Shown: positions 1 to 9,423, numbered from the stretch's first letter. The stretch is 52,863 nt of DNA from Pseudoxanthomonas japonensis (GCF_010093445.1 NZ_PDWW01000029.1:1-52863); one strand, 5' to 3'. Numbers and translations are program-made. The notes: generated from the letters alone by a model not told the origin.

Positions 1-1
1 A

Positions 2-109
2 CGCCAGCAGGGAAAGGCCGCCAAAGTCGCCATCACCGCCTGCATGCGCGTCCTGCTCATCCGCCTCAATGCCATGGTCCGCGAACAGACCGAGTGGCGA
101 ACCAGCTAA
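2..109 (+). CDS. IS110-family transposase, C-terminal end (truncated by window edge)
   Basis: The window opens inside a reading frame that ends with TAA at 107-109. The 35 visible residues contain a GKAAKVA segment followed by CMRVLLIRLNAMVR and a terminal EQTEWRTS. This matches the C-terminal tail I know from IS110/IS1111-type transposases, which use a DEDD-type catalytic domain that would lie upstream of the window. It is the only piece of an insertion sequence seen in the window. Whether the element is intact cannot be told from here. The IS right end would lie just after the stop, before the minus-strand gene that ends at 123. Confidence 0.7.
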   Translation, partial: RQQGKAAKVAITACMRVLLIRLNAMVREQTEWRTS

Positions 110-122
110 AAGACAGTTGCTC

Positions 123-293
123 CTACAGTGAACTTTCGGGATGCCGCGCCTTCCACGCCGCCAGCTGCTCGCGGTAGTGCTGCAACTGCTCGGCATACAG
201 GTCGTGCACGCAGATCGGGCAGCCGCTGTTGCAGCAGTCGCTGGGCAGCGGCGCTTCGGGTTCGAGGGGGCGCGGGTCGTCGTCGGGCGTCAC
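123..293 (-). CDS. Small oxidoreductase-like domain protein (56 aa)
   Basis: This 56-residue protein carries a compact cysteine cluster, DCCNSGCPICVHDLY, at residues 19-33, followed by a charged helix. That is the signature of the short bacterial 'oxidoreductase-like' family (PF09791 type), whose biochemical role is not settled. The Cys pattern could hold a metal or form disulfides, but that is inference. I start it at the GTG at 293 because this overlaps the TGA of the upstream S46 peptidase gene as GTGA, so the two genes are probably translationally coupled. There is no signal peptide, so it is likely cytoplasmic, unlike its exported partner. It is the last gene of the leftward run that begins with tamA. 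Confidence 0.72.
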   Translation of the reverse strand: MTPDDDPRPLEPEAPLPSDCCNSGCPICVHDLYAEQLQHYREQLAAWKARHPESSL

Positions 294-2431
294 GGTGCGC
301 CCATTTCCTTCAACAGGTGCGGCGCCGGATACACCTTGCCCATCAGCCAGCGCAGGTAGCGCATGTCGACGTGGACGGCGCGCTTGTAGCGCGGATCGAA
401 CATCCAGCTGGCGCTGACGGATTCCCAGTTGCTGTCGAAGTTCAGGCCGATCAGTTCGCCGCGCGCGTTGAGCACGGGCGAGCCGGAGTTGCCGCCGGTC
501 GTGTCGAGGTTGGTGAGGAAGTTGACCGTCTGCGTCTGCAACACGGGATCTTCCGTGCCGGCGAAGTCGCGCTTGGCGATGGCGTCCAGCAGCGGCTTCG
601 GTGCGTCGAACGGCGCCGTACCGGTGTTCTTCTCGACGATGCCGGCCGCCGTGGTCACCGGCGTGTACTGCACGCCGTCGCGTGGCGAGAAGCCGTCGAC
701 CTTGCCGAAGCTTACGCGCAGGGTGCCGTTGGCATCCGGGTACAGCGCGCGGCCCTGCTGCTGGCGCCAGGCGAACAGCGTGCGCATGTAAGCCGGGCGC
801 AGGCGCAACTGCTCGCCTTCGCGCGTCTTGCGTTCGTTCTCCAGCGCCAGTTGCACCGGCACCAGCGTCGCCGCCAGGTCGATCAGCGGATCGGCAGCCA
901 GCGGCTTGCCTTCGCGAGCCGCCGCGAAGCGCGACAGGCGCTCGGCTTCGTCGCCGAGTTTCGTGCCAGCGTAGAGCGTGTCGAGGGCCTGCCTGAGCGT
1001 GGCAGGCGTGCGTCCGAACGCGGTATCGAAGGCGGGCAGGCGCTGCGCGTCCGGCAGCTGCTGGTAACGCGTCAGCAGGATGGTGAGCAGCGCCTTCTCC
1101 ACCTCGGGCGAATAGCGGCGCTGCACCTGCTTCAGGACGCCTTCGATCATGGCGTGGTCGCGCGCCTGGAAGCCGTTCTCGCGTTCGGCATCCGGCTTGG
1201 CGGATTCCAGGCGCAGGCGTTCCAGCGTGATGGCCGTGCGCATCAGCTGGGACTGCGCGCCGAACAAGTTGAGCAGCAGGTCGCGCTCGCGCATCGCGGA
1301 ACCGCCGGCGATCGACGCCGCGAGCGCATCGATGTCGGCGCGTTCCTTTGCAGCGGCATTGGTGGCGAGCATGCCGCGCTCGTCTTCCGCGCGCACGCGC
1401 ACGGCGTCGCTGCGGCGCAGGCCTTCCAGTTCGCCGGCGGCGCGCTTGCGCTGGTTCTTCAGCGACTGCAACTGGGCGGCATAGCGCGTCTTGGCGTCGG
1501 CATCCTTGGCGCCAGCCGCTTCCACCACCCCGATCAGCTGGTCGAACACCGCTACGCGCGTGGGCAGCGTCCAGGCGATCTGTTCTTCGAACTCGGCCGC
1601 CGTGCGATGGCGGTAGGTGATGCCCGGGTAGCCGGCCAGCATCGCGTAGTCGCCGGCCCTCGGGCCGTCCTTCGCCAGTGCGAGGTGCGCCGGTGCACGG
1701 TAGGGCACGTTGTCGGCGCTGTAGGCCGCGGGCTTGCCATCCTTGCCGACGTAGGCCCGCAGCAGGGTGAAGTCGCCGGTGTGGCGCGGCCACATGAAGT
1801 TGTCGATCTCGTCGCCATAGTTGCCGATCGCGCGCGGCGGCGCGTAGGCCAGGCGGATGTCGCGCAGCTCCAGCTGGGTGATCCGGTAGAAGTCGGTGCC
1901 GTAGTACATGTTGGCGACGCTGCAGCGCACGCCACCCTTGGCCTCGCACTCGGCGACGATGGCCTTGCTGGCGCGATCCACCGCATCGAAGTAGGCGCGT
2001 CCGGTCTTGCCGGTGGTCTCCTTCAGCACTGTGTCGGTGACCTTGTCGTAGCCGACCGTCACCAGCACGCGGAAGTCCGGATTCGCCGGCAGTTCGCCCG
2101 CACGGTCGGCGGCGATGAAACCGTCGTCGATCAGGTTGTGCCCGGGCTTGCTGTTGTACTGGATCACGCCATAGGCGACGTGGTGGTTGGTCAGGATCAG
2201 GCCGTCCTGCGAGACGAATGCGCCGGTGCCGCCGCCGGCACGCACGACGGCGCTCAGCGGCGCGGCGGTGACGTCGGCCAAGGTCTTCGGATCACCCTTG
2301 AAGCCGGCCTCGCGCAGCGTCTTGCCCAGCTGCGGCAGTTGCGACGGCATCCACATGCCTTCATCGGCGTGGGCGGGCAGGGACAGGGCGATGCCCAGGG
2401 CGAGGGCGGTCGTCGAACGTCGATGGCGCAT
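290..2431 (-). CDS. S46 family serine peptidase (DPP7/DPP11-like dipeptidyl-peptidase), exported
   Basis: The 713-residue product has the length and motifs of S46 dipeptidyl-peptidases, which release dipeptides from peptide N-termini in the periplasm. A signal peptide covers about residues 1-22 (cleavage after SLPAHA) and the mature protein begins DEGMWMPSQL. The catalytic His lies in LTNHHVAYG (residues 80-88), and the nucleophile is Ser649 in GGNSGSPVL. Following the alignment I remember, the residue that helps set P1 preference in DPP7 (Gly) and DPP11 (Arg) falls in FDSNWES, where this protein has Ser667. I use the ATG at 2431 because it begins the signal peptide; longer in-frame extensions lack one. 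Its stop overlaps the next gene as GTGA. Its substrate specificity is not known. Confidence 0.92.
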   Translation of the reverse strand: MRHRRSTTALALGIALSLPAHADEGMWMPSQLPQLGKTLREAGFKGDPKTLADVTAAPLSAVVRAGGGTGAFVSQDGLILTNHHVAYGVIQYNSKPGHNLIDDGFIAADRAGELPANPDFRVLVTVGYDKVTDTVLKETTGKTGRAYFDAVDRASKAIVAECEAKGGVRCSVANMYYGTDFYRITQLELRDIRLAYAPPRAIGNYGDEIDNFMWPRHTGDFTLLRAYVGKDGKPAAYSADNVPYRAPAHLALAKDGPRAGDYAMLAGYPGITYRHRTAAEFEEQIAWTLPTRVAVFDQLIGVVEAAGAKDADAKTRYAAQLQSLKNQRKRAAGELEGLRRSDAVRVRAEDERGMLATNAAAKERADIDALAASIAGGSAMRERDLLLNLFGAQSQLMRTAITLERLRLESAKPDAERENGFQARDHAMIEGVLKQVQRRYSPEVEKALLTILLTRYQQLPDAQRLPAFDTAFGRTPATLRQALDTLYAGTKLGDEAERLSRFAAAREGKPLAADPLIDLAATLVPVQLALENERKTREGEQLRLRPAYMRTLFAWRQQQGRALYPDANGTLRVSFGKVDGFSPRDGVQYTPVTTAAGIVEKNTGTAPFDAPKPLLDAIAKRDFAGTEDPVLQTQTVNFLTNLDTTGGNSGSPVLNARGELIGLNFDSNWESVSASWMFDPRYKRAVHVDMRYLRWLMGKVYPAPHLLKEMGAP

Positions 2432-2507
2432 GGTCGTAATCCTGCAAACGAGACGGAAACGATATCGGGCCCGTCCCGGTGCGGCAATGACGGCCTGTGT
2501 CGCCTCG

Positions 2508-3566
2508 TCAGTGCGGATCGCCGAGGAAGCGTCGCCAGGGCTGCACCGCGCGCTGGATGCCGGTACGTTCAGCGTCGTCCAGCACGCGAAAGGGATCGAG
2601 TACGACATCGTCGTCCCCCGCACTGCCGCGCTTCCACGTCGCCGCCACACGTCCGCCGACGATCATCGTGGGCGCCACGAGTCCGTTGACGCTGAAGACG
2701 CGTCGCGTCTGCGCGGTATCCAGCACCGGCGTGCGGTCGCGGTAGCCGATCAGGTATTCGTCGAACGCGGGCAGCAGGTGCACCGCACGGGATCGCGACG
2801 GTGCAGGCGCGTCGGATCGCCACCACCATGTCGTGTCGTCATGCGTCTCCTGTTCGAGCGCGGATGAGGCCAACGTCAGCGCCAGCCGGGCATCCTTCTG
2901 CGTCAGTCCCGACCACCACGCGAGATCGGCGGCAGTCGCGGGCCCGTGGCCCTGCAGGTAGCGCAACGCGAGACGATGCAGCGCTTCGTCGCGATCGAGT
3001 GCTGCGCTTGGCGGCACCCAGGCATCCATCAGCACGAAGGTCGACTGCTTGCCCTGGCGCGATCCCTGGCAGATCACGCTTTCGTGCGCCAGCCAGTTCA
3101 GCAGGTGCAAGCCACGCTGGTTGGCGTTGGCGATGCCGGCGGCTTCCATCTGCGCGTACAGCTCGGTGCGCGCGACCGGCGCACCGGCGGACAGGGCGTG
3201 TTCCATCACCCACCGGCCACGGGCGAGGGTCGCAGCGTCGAGGCCGAAATCGCGCGCGAGACGTGTGGCATTCGCCGCCTGCACACGCGGCGCGAGCAGG
3301 GCGACCATCCAGCGCACGTCCTCGCGCGCCAGCAGGTGCAGGGTGCCGCGCATCGGCCAGGTGCGCACGATCTCGCCGCGCGCGATGGCGTCTTCGACCT
3401 GCGCCAGCGACGACCCCTTCGTCCGCAGGCCGACCGCCCACAGCGCGGCGTGGTAGTCCTGCGCCTGCATGGCGGTCATGTGCCGCACCGCCTCGGCCGG
3501 CGAGGCCGCGACGGGTGCGCTGATGCCGTGTGCGCGCAGGCGCCGTGCCGTCAACGACGGCGGCAC
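2508..3566 (-). CDS. AlkZ/YcaQ-like winged-helix DNA-binding protein (352 aa)
   Basis: This is a winged helix-turn-helix protein of the HTH_42 family (PF06224 type), which includes the DNA glycosylases AlkZ and YcaQ that unhook crosslinks and remove alkylated bases. Near the N-terminus it has MQAQDYHAALWAVGLR (about residues 33-48), which contains the QxQ arrangement of AlkZ rather than the QxD of YcaQ. Tandem WH-like segments follow, including RTWPMRGTLHLL. The start is a GTG two bases after the tamB stop, so translation is probably coupled to tamB. A DNA-repair glycosylase or a DNA-binding protein is plausible; enzymatic activity is inferred from the family only. The gap to the S46 peptidase start is 76 bases. 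Confidence 0.8.
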   Translation of the reverse strand: MPPSLTARRLRAHGISAPVAASPAEAVRHMTAMQAQDYHAALWAVGLRTKGSSLAQVEDAIARGEIVRTWPMRGTLHLLAREDVRWMVALLAPRVQAANATRLARDFGLDAATLARGRWVMEHALSAGAPVARTELYAQMEAAGIANANQRGLHLLNWLAHESVICQGSRQGKQSTFVLMDAWVPPSAALDRDEALHRLALRYLQGHGPATAADLAWWSGLTQKDARLALTLASSALEQETHDDTTWWWRSDAPAPSRSRAVHLLPAFDEYLIGYRDRTPVLDTAQTRRVFSVNGLVAPTMIVGGRVAATWKRGSAGDDDVVLDPFRVLDDAERTGIQRAVQPWRRFLGDPH

Positions 3567-3568
3567 GG

Positions 3569-6500
3569 CTACTTTTCCTTGCGCCAGTTGATGGAGCCGC
3601 GCGTTTCGATGGTGCTGGACTCGATTTCCACGTCGAAGCCCTTGCGCAGCAGGTACTTCAGCGTCACCGCCGAGCCGGAGCCCACCATCGACACGCCATA
3701 GCTGACGTACAGCTTCGGCGACAGGTACTTGCCCACGCCGAAGACCGAGCCGCCCAGCGTGCGCGACTCCAGTACGCCGGCATCGTCCAGGCCGATCTTC
3801 GCGCCCAGCTGCGAGGCCAGCAGGCCGGCGCCGGCGCCGAGTGCGGACGAGGCCGCGTTGATGCGCTGGCTTTCGTCGCTGCTGGCGGTGTTGAGCGAAC
3901 GGCCCAGCACGAGGTAGGCGAGGGCTTCGGACTCGGACATCGACGGATTCGACCAGACGCGCGCGCGCGGCTGGCTGGCGCGGCCGGTGACGTCGATGCC
4001 GGCGGTGACGCCCGCACTGACCACCTCACGCTCGGCGCGGATGTTGATGCGCGGATCGGAGACGGCGTTGTTGCTCCAGGTCAGTTCGCCGCGGGTGATG
4101 CGCAGCTTCTGTCCGTAGGCTTCGTAGCGGCCGTCGACGTCGAGCCGGCCGGTCGCCAGCATTTCGCGGCCCGGCTGCGAGCGCACGTGCATGGTACCCG
4201 CCAGCGTGCCTTCCAGACCGTAGCCCTTCAGTTCGACCTTGTCGCCGACCTTCAGGGCCAGATCGAGATCCAGCCGCGAACTGGGCGCGCGCTCCGGATC
4301 GACGGGGTCGAGGACCACCACGTCTTCCGATGCGGAGACGCCATCGTCTAGCTTTTCGACGTCGATCGTCGCCGACGGGATGCCGACCTCGCCGCGCACC
4401 TGGATGGTGTTGTCGGCGAAGCCCACCTGCAGGTTCGGCGACGCGACCGCGCGCAGGTCGGTGGTGTCGGAGACCAGCACGTTGTCGCCGCGCACCTGGA
4501 ACTGCAGCGGCGTGGTGTCGTTGTTCCAGCCCAGCGTGCCGGTGACGTTGAGCACGCCACCGGTCCCGGTACCGCCGGTGGACGACACGGTCTTCATGCT
4601 GCCGCTGATGCGCGCACTGCCGTCGGACAGTGCGACCAGTTCGGCGCCGCCGTCGGCCAGCGACACGCCGAGCGCGGGCAGTTCGCCGGTGAACTCGGTC
4701 AACGTCGCTTCGCCGCTGAGCAGCGGGTGTCCGCGCGTGCCGGCGACGCCGATGTGGCCCGCCAGCTTGCCCTGCGGACGCACCAGGTCCGGCGAGAACA
4801 GTTCCAGCCAGAACAGGCGCGAGTTGTGGAAGTACAGGTCGCCCTTCAGCGGCGCGAACGCATCCCAGCCGGTGTTGAACGTGGCATCGACGTAACCGTC
4901 GCCCTTGAAGCCGGTGCCCAAGCGGCCCTGGATCCGCTGCGGGGTGAAGTCCACATCGAGGGTGAAGTTGTCGTAGCGGATGATCTCGCCACGCGCGGTC
5001 GTGCCCATCTTCAGGCCGCCGTCGAGTGAGGCCAGGTGCACTTCACCCTGCCACGCATTGCCGGCGGGACGCAGCGTCGCATCGAGGGTGAACTCGCCGC
5101 GCAGCGTCAGCGGGCGGCCGTCGCTGGGCGGCAGCCACGGTTGCACCAGGGCGAGCGACAACGCTTCGCCCCGGATCTCCAGCCCCTGCCGCGGCCAGTT
5201 GGCGCTGGCGCACAGCGCGCCGCCGATGTCCGAGCCGAGGCAGCTTTCCGACAGCGTCCAGTTGGCACCGTTCTGCGCGAAGCGTGCCGGTTGCCGCAGC
5301 GTCCACGGGCTGCCTTTCGACAGCGCGATGCGCAATGCATCCAGCGTGCCCTGCCAGTTGGCGCCACGTTTCTGCGCCGTGCCCGACAGCGCGACCGCGC
5401 CCATCGCATTGCGCGCGTCGCCGTCGAAGCGCAGGTCTTCCACCGCCCCGCGCGCCGTCACGCTGACGCTGTCCAGTACGGTACCGACATCGATCGCGCT
5501 GCCCTGCAAGGCGAGGTTGCCGTCGCCGCTGCGCCACGGCAGGCGACCACGCAGGCTGAGCGTACCGGCGCTCCAGTCGTTCCAGCGCAGGTTCTGGCCG
5601 CCGAGGTCGGCATCGACGTTCGGTGCAGTGCGGGCGCCGGTCAGGTTGACCGTGCCGGCCAGCGTGCCGCTGGCGTCCGGCAGCAGGTCCGCCAGGTTGA
5701 GCGGGTCGAACGCGGCGTCGATGTCGAGCGTATCGCCGACCTTGCCCTTGGCGGTGACGCGGCTGCCGCCGAGCGACAGCGCGAGATCGCCCGAGCCGTT
5801 GTTGCCATCGAGGGCGAACGTGCCGCGCGCATCCAGTGCGCGGTCGCGCAGGCGCCCGTTGAGCCTCGGGATGTCCAGCGTGCCCTGGAACAGGCCGTCT
5901 TCGCGCTGCTTGCCCTTCGATGCGAGCTGACCGGACACGTTGCCGTTCCAGCCCGCCGCGAAGTAGCCGGGATCGAAGCCGGCGAGCGTGGCGGTGACGT
6001 CCCAGTCCAGTGCCGGCGACCAGCCGACGGTGCCGGTGGCGTCCAGCGTGCCTGTCGGCATGGTGGCGCGCAGCGTCTTCAGCTGCGCGCGCTCGGCGTT
6101 GCCGCTGCCATCGAATTCCAGCAGTGCGCTGTCGTCGCCACGGGTCAGCGTGGCCTTGCCTATCGCGGCCCACGCTTCGAGTTTGCCGGCCACGCCGAAG
6201 TCGCCTTCGGCACCGATCATGCTGTCCGCTTCCGCGCCCCAGCGCAGTCCGCGCGCGTTGACTGCGAAGCGGAACTCGGGATTCTCCGGCACGGTGAAAT
6301 CGGCGCGGCCGCGCAGCGAGGCGTAGCCATCGAACGCGCGGATCGCCAGCGGCTCGACGGTCAGCACTTCGCCATCGATGCGCGCATGCGAGGGTTCGAT
6401 CACCACCGCGATGTCGCCCTGCTGCACGGTGCCCTGCAGGTCGGCCGCACCGCCGGCGCCCTTGGCGACCAGGTCGAACGATACCGGCGTGCTGTCGTCC

Positions 6501-7402
6501 ATCACGCCCAGCAGCGAGAGATCCAGCGCTTCGGTCTTCGCCGCGAAGTTCCAGGTCGGCTTGGTCTCGCCGCGCAGCGTCAGCGTGGCGCGCAGCGGTG
6601 CCGGTGCGGCACCGGACACGCCGACATTCATGCGCGCACGGTTGCCGCGGGCTACCAGTCCGATGCGCGCCGGTGTGCGCCCGAGCGATGCGGGGAACAC
6701 GCCGGTGGCCGTGAGATCGGTCGCGTAGCCATCGCGTGGCGCGTAGCTTCCATGTACGCCAAAGGCGCCACGGTCGCTGGCGATGGCCAGCTTCTCCGCG
6801 ATCACGTAACCATTGCCGATGTCGATGCCGCCGCTGGCATGGGTGATGTCGATGACGGGCTGCCCGCCCTGGCGGATCAGGAAGCGATCGATTCCCAGTG
6901 CATCGGCCTGGATCGCCAACGGCATCTCGATCTGCGGCAGCAGGTCGGGCCAGTGCGGCAACTCGAACGGTTCGTCGCTCTCCGGCACGTCGAGCATCGC
7001 GCCGCGCAGCTTCAGCACGTCCAGGCGCAGGCGCTTGCCCAGCAGCGGACGCAGGTCCGGCTCCAGGTAGACCTCGTCGGCGGTGAAGTGGATCTTGTCC
7101 CAGCGGAAGTCCACGCCGCGCAGGGTCAGCGGGCCGGCGATCGGTCCTTCCACCTCGCGATAGTCCAACGACGCGTCCGCCGGCAGCCGCGCCTTGATCT
7201 GCGCCAGCAGCACGTCGCGGCCGGCGACGGTCTGCAGCAGCCAGTACAGGCCGATGCACAGCAGCACGGTGAGCACGCCGGTGCCGATCGCGCTGCGGAT
7301 CGCCAGCGTGCGCATGCGTGCCTTGCGGCGCGCGCGCAGTTCGGCGATGCGCGCCTCGCGCTCTTCCGGCGTCAGGTCGTCGGGGAGCTTGTACTTCCTC
7401 AC
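3569..7402 (-). CDS. tamB: Translocation and assembly module subunit TamB
   Basis: The 1277-residue protein is anchored in the inner membrane by one N-terminal helix (about residues 25-48, in a GTGVLTVLLCIGLYWLL context). A very long beta-rich, AsmA/TamB-like periplasmic body follows. It ends in the DUF490/TamB C-terminal domain, including SYGVSMVGSGSAVTLKYLL and a terminal basic tail. TamB spans the periplasm, partners the outer-membrane protein TamA, and is implicated in autotransporter assembly and phospholipid transport. I place the start at the GTG at 7402, which overlaps the tamA TGA as GTGA; an ATG about 28 codons in (MRTLAIRS) is the alternative. Length is close to the E. coli protein. 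The downstream AlkZ-like gene begins two bases after the stop. Confidence 0.92.
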   Translation of the reverse strand: MRKYKLPDDLTPEEREARIAELRARRKARMRTLAIRSAIGTGVLTVLLCIGLYWLLQTVAGRDVLLAQIKARLPADASLDYREVEGPIAGPLTLRGVDFRWDKIHFTADEVYLEPDLRPLLGKRLRLDVLKLRGAMLDVPESDEPFELPHWPDLLPQIEMPLAIQADALGIDRFLIRQGGQPVIDITHASGGIDIGNGYVIAEKLAIASDRGAFGVHGSYAPRDGYATDLTATGVFPASLGRTPARIGLVARGNRARMNVGVSGAAPAPLRATLTLRGETKPTWNFAAKTEALDLSLLGVMDDSTPVSFDLVAKGAGGAADLQGTVQQGDIAVVIEPSHARIDGEVLTVEPLAIRAFDGYASLRGRADFTVPENPEFRFAVNARGLRWGAEADSMIGAEGDFGVAGKLEAWAAIGKATLTRGDDSALLEFDGSGNAERAQLKTLRATMPTGTLDATGTVGWSPALDWDVTATLAGFDPGYFAAGWNGNVSGQLASKGKQREDGLFQGTLDIPRLNGRLRDRALDARGTFALDGNNGSGDLALSLGGSRVTAKGKVGDTLDIDAAFDPLNLADLLPDASGTLAGTVNLTGARTAPNVDADLGGQNLRWNDWSAGTLSLRGRLPWRSGDGNLALQGSAIDVGTVLDSVSVTARGAVEDLRFDGDARNAMGAVALSGTAQKRGANWQGTLDALRIALSKGSPWTLRQPARFAQNGANWTLSESCLGSDIGGALCASANWPRQGLEIRGEALSLALVQPWLPPSDGRPLTLRGEFTLDATLRPAGNAWQGEVHLASLDGGLKMGTTARGEIIRYDNFTLDVDFTPQRIQGRLGTGFKGDGYVDATFNTGWDAFAPLKGDLYFHNSRLFWLELFSPDLVRPQGKLAGHIGVAGTRGHPLLSGEATLTEFTGELPALGVSLADGGAELVALSDGSARISGSMKTVSSTGGTGTGGVLNVTGTLGWNNDTTPLQFQVRGDNVLVSDTTDLRAVASPNLQVGFADNTIQVRGEVGIPSATIDVEKLDDGVSASEDVVVLDPVDPERAPSSRLDLDLALKVGDKVELKGYGLEGTLAGTMHVRSQPGREMLATGRLDVDGRYEAYGQKLRITRGELTWSNNAVSDPRINIRAEREVVSAGVTAGIDVTGRASQPRARVWSNPSMSESEALAYLVLGRSLNTASSDESQRINAASSALGAGAGLLASQLGAKIGLDDAGVLESRTLGGSVFGVGKYLSPKLYVSYGVSMVGSGSAVTLKYLLRKGFDVEIESSTIETRGSINWRKEK

Positions 7403-9183
7403 AGATCCGTCCCGATGTTGAGGTAGATCTGGAAGCTGGAGTCCGGATCGTTGAGGCCGTGCGCCACGTCCAGGCGTACCGGTCCGACCGGCGAACGCCA
7501 GCGGAAGCCCACGCCCACGCCGGTGCTCAGGTCCGGGCGCGTGCCATCGAAGGCGCTGCCGGTGTCGACGAACACCGCGCCGCCGTACGGACCGCCCTTC
7601 GGATAGAACTCGTATTCGACGCTGCTGGTCAGCACGTTCTTCGCGCCCAGCGCGTAGTCGCCGCGGCGCGGGCCGACCTCGCGCCAGGCGTAGCCGCGGA
7701 TGCTGCGGTCGCCGCCGGCGAAAAAGCGCAGCGACGGCGGCATCGCCACCAGCGAGCTGGTGAAGGTGTGGCCGTATTCGCCGCGCACGATCAGCGCGCT
7801 GTTCGTCTTGTAGCGCTGCGACCAGCGTGCGCGCATGTGGAACTGCAGGAAGTTGGCATCGGAGCCCGCGCCATCCACGCCGCCGCGCAGCAGGATGGAA
7901 CCGGCCAGCTGGTCGGGACGGTTCGAGCCGACCGGCGAGTTGGTGTAGTCGGCGCGCAGCGACGGGTAGGTGAACGTGGCGTACTCGACGGTAGTGTCGG
8001 GCAGGCCGGTGAGCGGATCGTCCTCGACGTAGCGCCAGCGCTCGCGCAGCGCGTGGATCGACGCCACCGCCGTCCAGTCCTCGCTCACCTGGCCGCTGCG
8101 GCTGCCGGTGAACTCGACGTGGCGCAGGTCGATATAGTCGGTCTGTTCGTCGCTGGCTTGCACGCCGACGGTGTACCAGCCGTCCAGCCACTTGAACGCG
8201 GGAATGCGGTACTGCGTGACCAGCGTCTTGCGCTTCTGCGCGTAGTCCAGGAACGTGGACAGCTTGTGCCCGCGCGAGTTGACGTAGCGGCGGTCCAGGC
8301 CCAGGCGGATACCGGGGCCGCTCTCGGTGCCGTACGCCAGGCCGGCGGTGTAGATGTCGCGCTTGGCCAGTTCCAGGTTCACGTCGATCGGCACGCGGCC
8401 GTCGACCGCCTTGTCGGGGTTGGCCTGGATGTCGATGCTGGAAAAATAGTCCAGGCCCGACAGCGATTCGCGCAGGCGGTCCAGCTTGCCCTGGTGGAAG
8501 TAGCTGCCTTCCTCCCAGTACACCAGCTTCTCCAGCAGGCCCGGGTCGAACTTGTCCTGGTGGAAGGTGGTGGCACCCATGTCGTATCGGATGCCGCTGA
8601 CCCAGCCCAGCGCGATGTCGGCGGCGTGGTCGGCACGCGTGACCTCGACGCGGCGATGGGTGAAGTCGGCATCGAAGTAGCCGCGGTCGGCCAGGCGCCG
8701 CACGATGGCCAGCTTGCTTGCTTCGTACGTGGTGTGGTCGAAGACGTCGCCGACGTTCGGCGCGAACGCCGCCAGGTCTTCCTTCAGGTAGCGGTCGTCG
8801 CCGCCTTCGCCCTCGATGGACAGGTCGCGCCGCCGCACGCGCACCGGCTCGCCCAGCTGCACGCGCACGGTGACGGTCAGGCGTTCGTCTTCGGCGCTTT
8901 CAGTGCGGGGCGCGTCGAGGGTGACGGTGGGCGAGTAGTAGCCGAACGGCTCCAGCGCCTCGCGCGCCTCGGCCACGGCCTCGCCGAGCAGGTACTCCAG
9001 CCGCGACTCGCCGAGCCGCTTGCCCAGCGAGTCGTTCAGCGACAGCGCGGCGTTGATGTTTTCGATCATCAACTCGTCGTCCAGACCTTCGACCTGCACC
9101 TTGTCGACGATGGCGGCAGCCCAGGCCGGAGCCGTGGCGGCGAGCAGGACGACGAAGGTGGCGAGGCGGGGGAATCGACGCAT
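7399..9183 (-). CDS. tamA: Translocation and assembly module subunit TamA (Omp85 family)
   Basis: This 594-residue outer-membrane protein has a signal peptide (MRRFPRLATFVVLLAA, cleavage near AWA-AA). POTRA-type periplasmic domains occupy the first half, with VDKVQVEGLDDELM opening the first. A 16-strand Omp85 barrel forms the C-terminal half, recognisable by FFAGGDRSIRGYAWREVGP and the VGFRWRSPVGPVRLDVAHG segment; the chain ends NIGTDL. TamA works with TamB in outer-membrane protein insertion. I start at the ATG at 9183, which gives the signal peptide directly; upstream in-frame sequence is repeat-derived. The gene opens the leftward tamA-tamB-AlkZ-like-S46 run and is followed by tamB with a GTGA overlap. 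Confidence 0.93.
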   Translation of the reverse strand: MRRFPRLATFVVLLAATAPAWAAAIVDKVQVEGLDDELMIENINAALSLNDSLGKRLGESRLEYLLGEAVAEAREALEPFGYYSPTVTLDAPRTESAEDERLTVTVRVQLGEPVRVRRRDLSIEGEGGDDRYLKEDLAAFAPNVGDVFDHTTYEASKLAIVRRLADRGYFDADFTHRRVEVTRADHAADIALGWVSGIRYDMGATTFHQDKFDPGLLEKLVYWEEGSYFHQGKLDRLRESLSGLDYFSSIDIQANPDKAVDGRVPIDVNLELAKRDIYTAGLAYGTESGPGIRLGLDRRYVNSRGHKLSTFLDYAQKRKTLVTQYRIPAFKWLDGWYTVGVQASDEQTDYIDLRHVEFTGSRSGQVSEDWTAVASIHALRERWRYVEDDPLTGLPDTTVEYATFTYPSLRADYTNSPVGSNRPDQLAGSILLRGGVDGAGSDANFLQFHMRARWSQRYKTNSALIVRGEYGHTFTSSLVAMPPSLRFFAGGDRSIRGYAWREVGPRRGDYALGAKNVLTSSVEYEFYPKGGPYGGAVFVDTGSAFDGTRPDLSTGVGVGFRWRSPVGPVRLDVAHGLNDPDSSFQIYLNIGTDL

Positions 9184-9423
9184 GCGCGCAGGATACCCGG
9201 TGCGGGTTAAGCGGGGTGAAGGGTGGGCGCGATCACGAAGCGCATCGTTCACGGAAACATGCGATCGCCGCGATGCGCTCCTTCCCCCGCATGCGGGGGA
9301 AGGTCGGGATGGGGGCGAGAGAAACATGACGCGAGTGATGTCCATCCAAGCGACCCACGCATCGCGCCTTCCCCCACCCCAGCCCTCCCCCGCAAGCGGA
9401 GGAGGGGGCGCAATGCGAGGGCG
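9184..9423. repeat. Intergenic region with two inverted G/C-rich palindromic repeats
   Basis: No gene is seen in this 240-base gap between tamA and glyS. It holds two related palindromic units in opposite orientation. Unit 1 spans about 9280-9321, with CTTCCCCCGCATGCGGGGGAAG as the hairpin followed by a TCGGGATGGGGGC tail. Unit 2 spans about 9366-9410, reads as the reverse arrangement, and has a GCAAGC loop. Paired units of this kind are common between genes in xanthomonads and pseudomonads. They may stabilise or terminate the glyS transcript, which ends at 9424. The tamA promoter must lie within or next to this region, but I cannot place it. Confidence 0.7.

Noticed and set aside
7403..8191. 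N-terminal extension of tamB into tamA
   Set aside because: The extra part is an out-of-frame reading of tamA, whereas the GTG at 7402 gives the normal TamB length and N-terminal membrane helix.
9280..9410. CRISPR-like spaced repeats
   Set aside because: Only two units, inverted relative to each other and palindromic; they are REP-type repeats with no array or cas gene.
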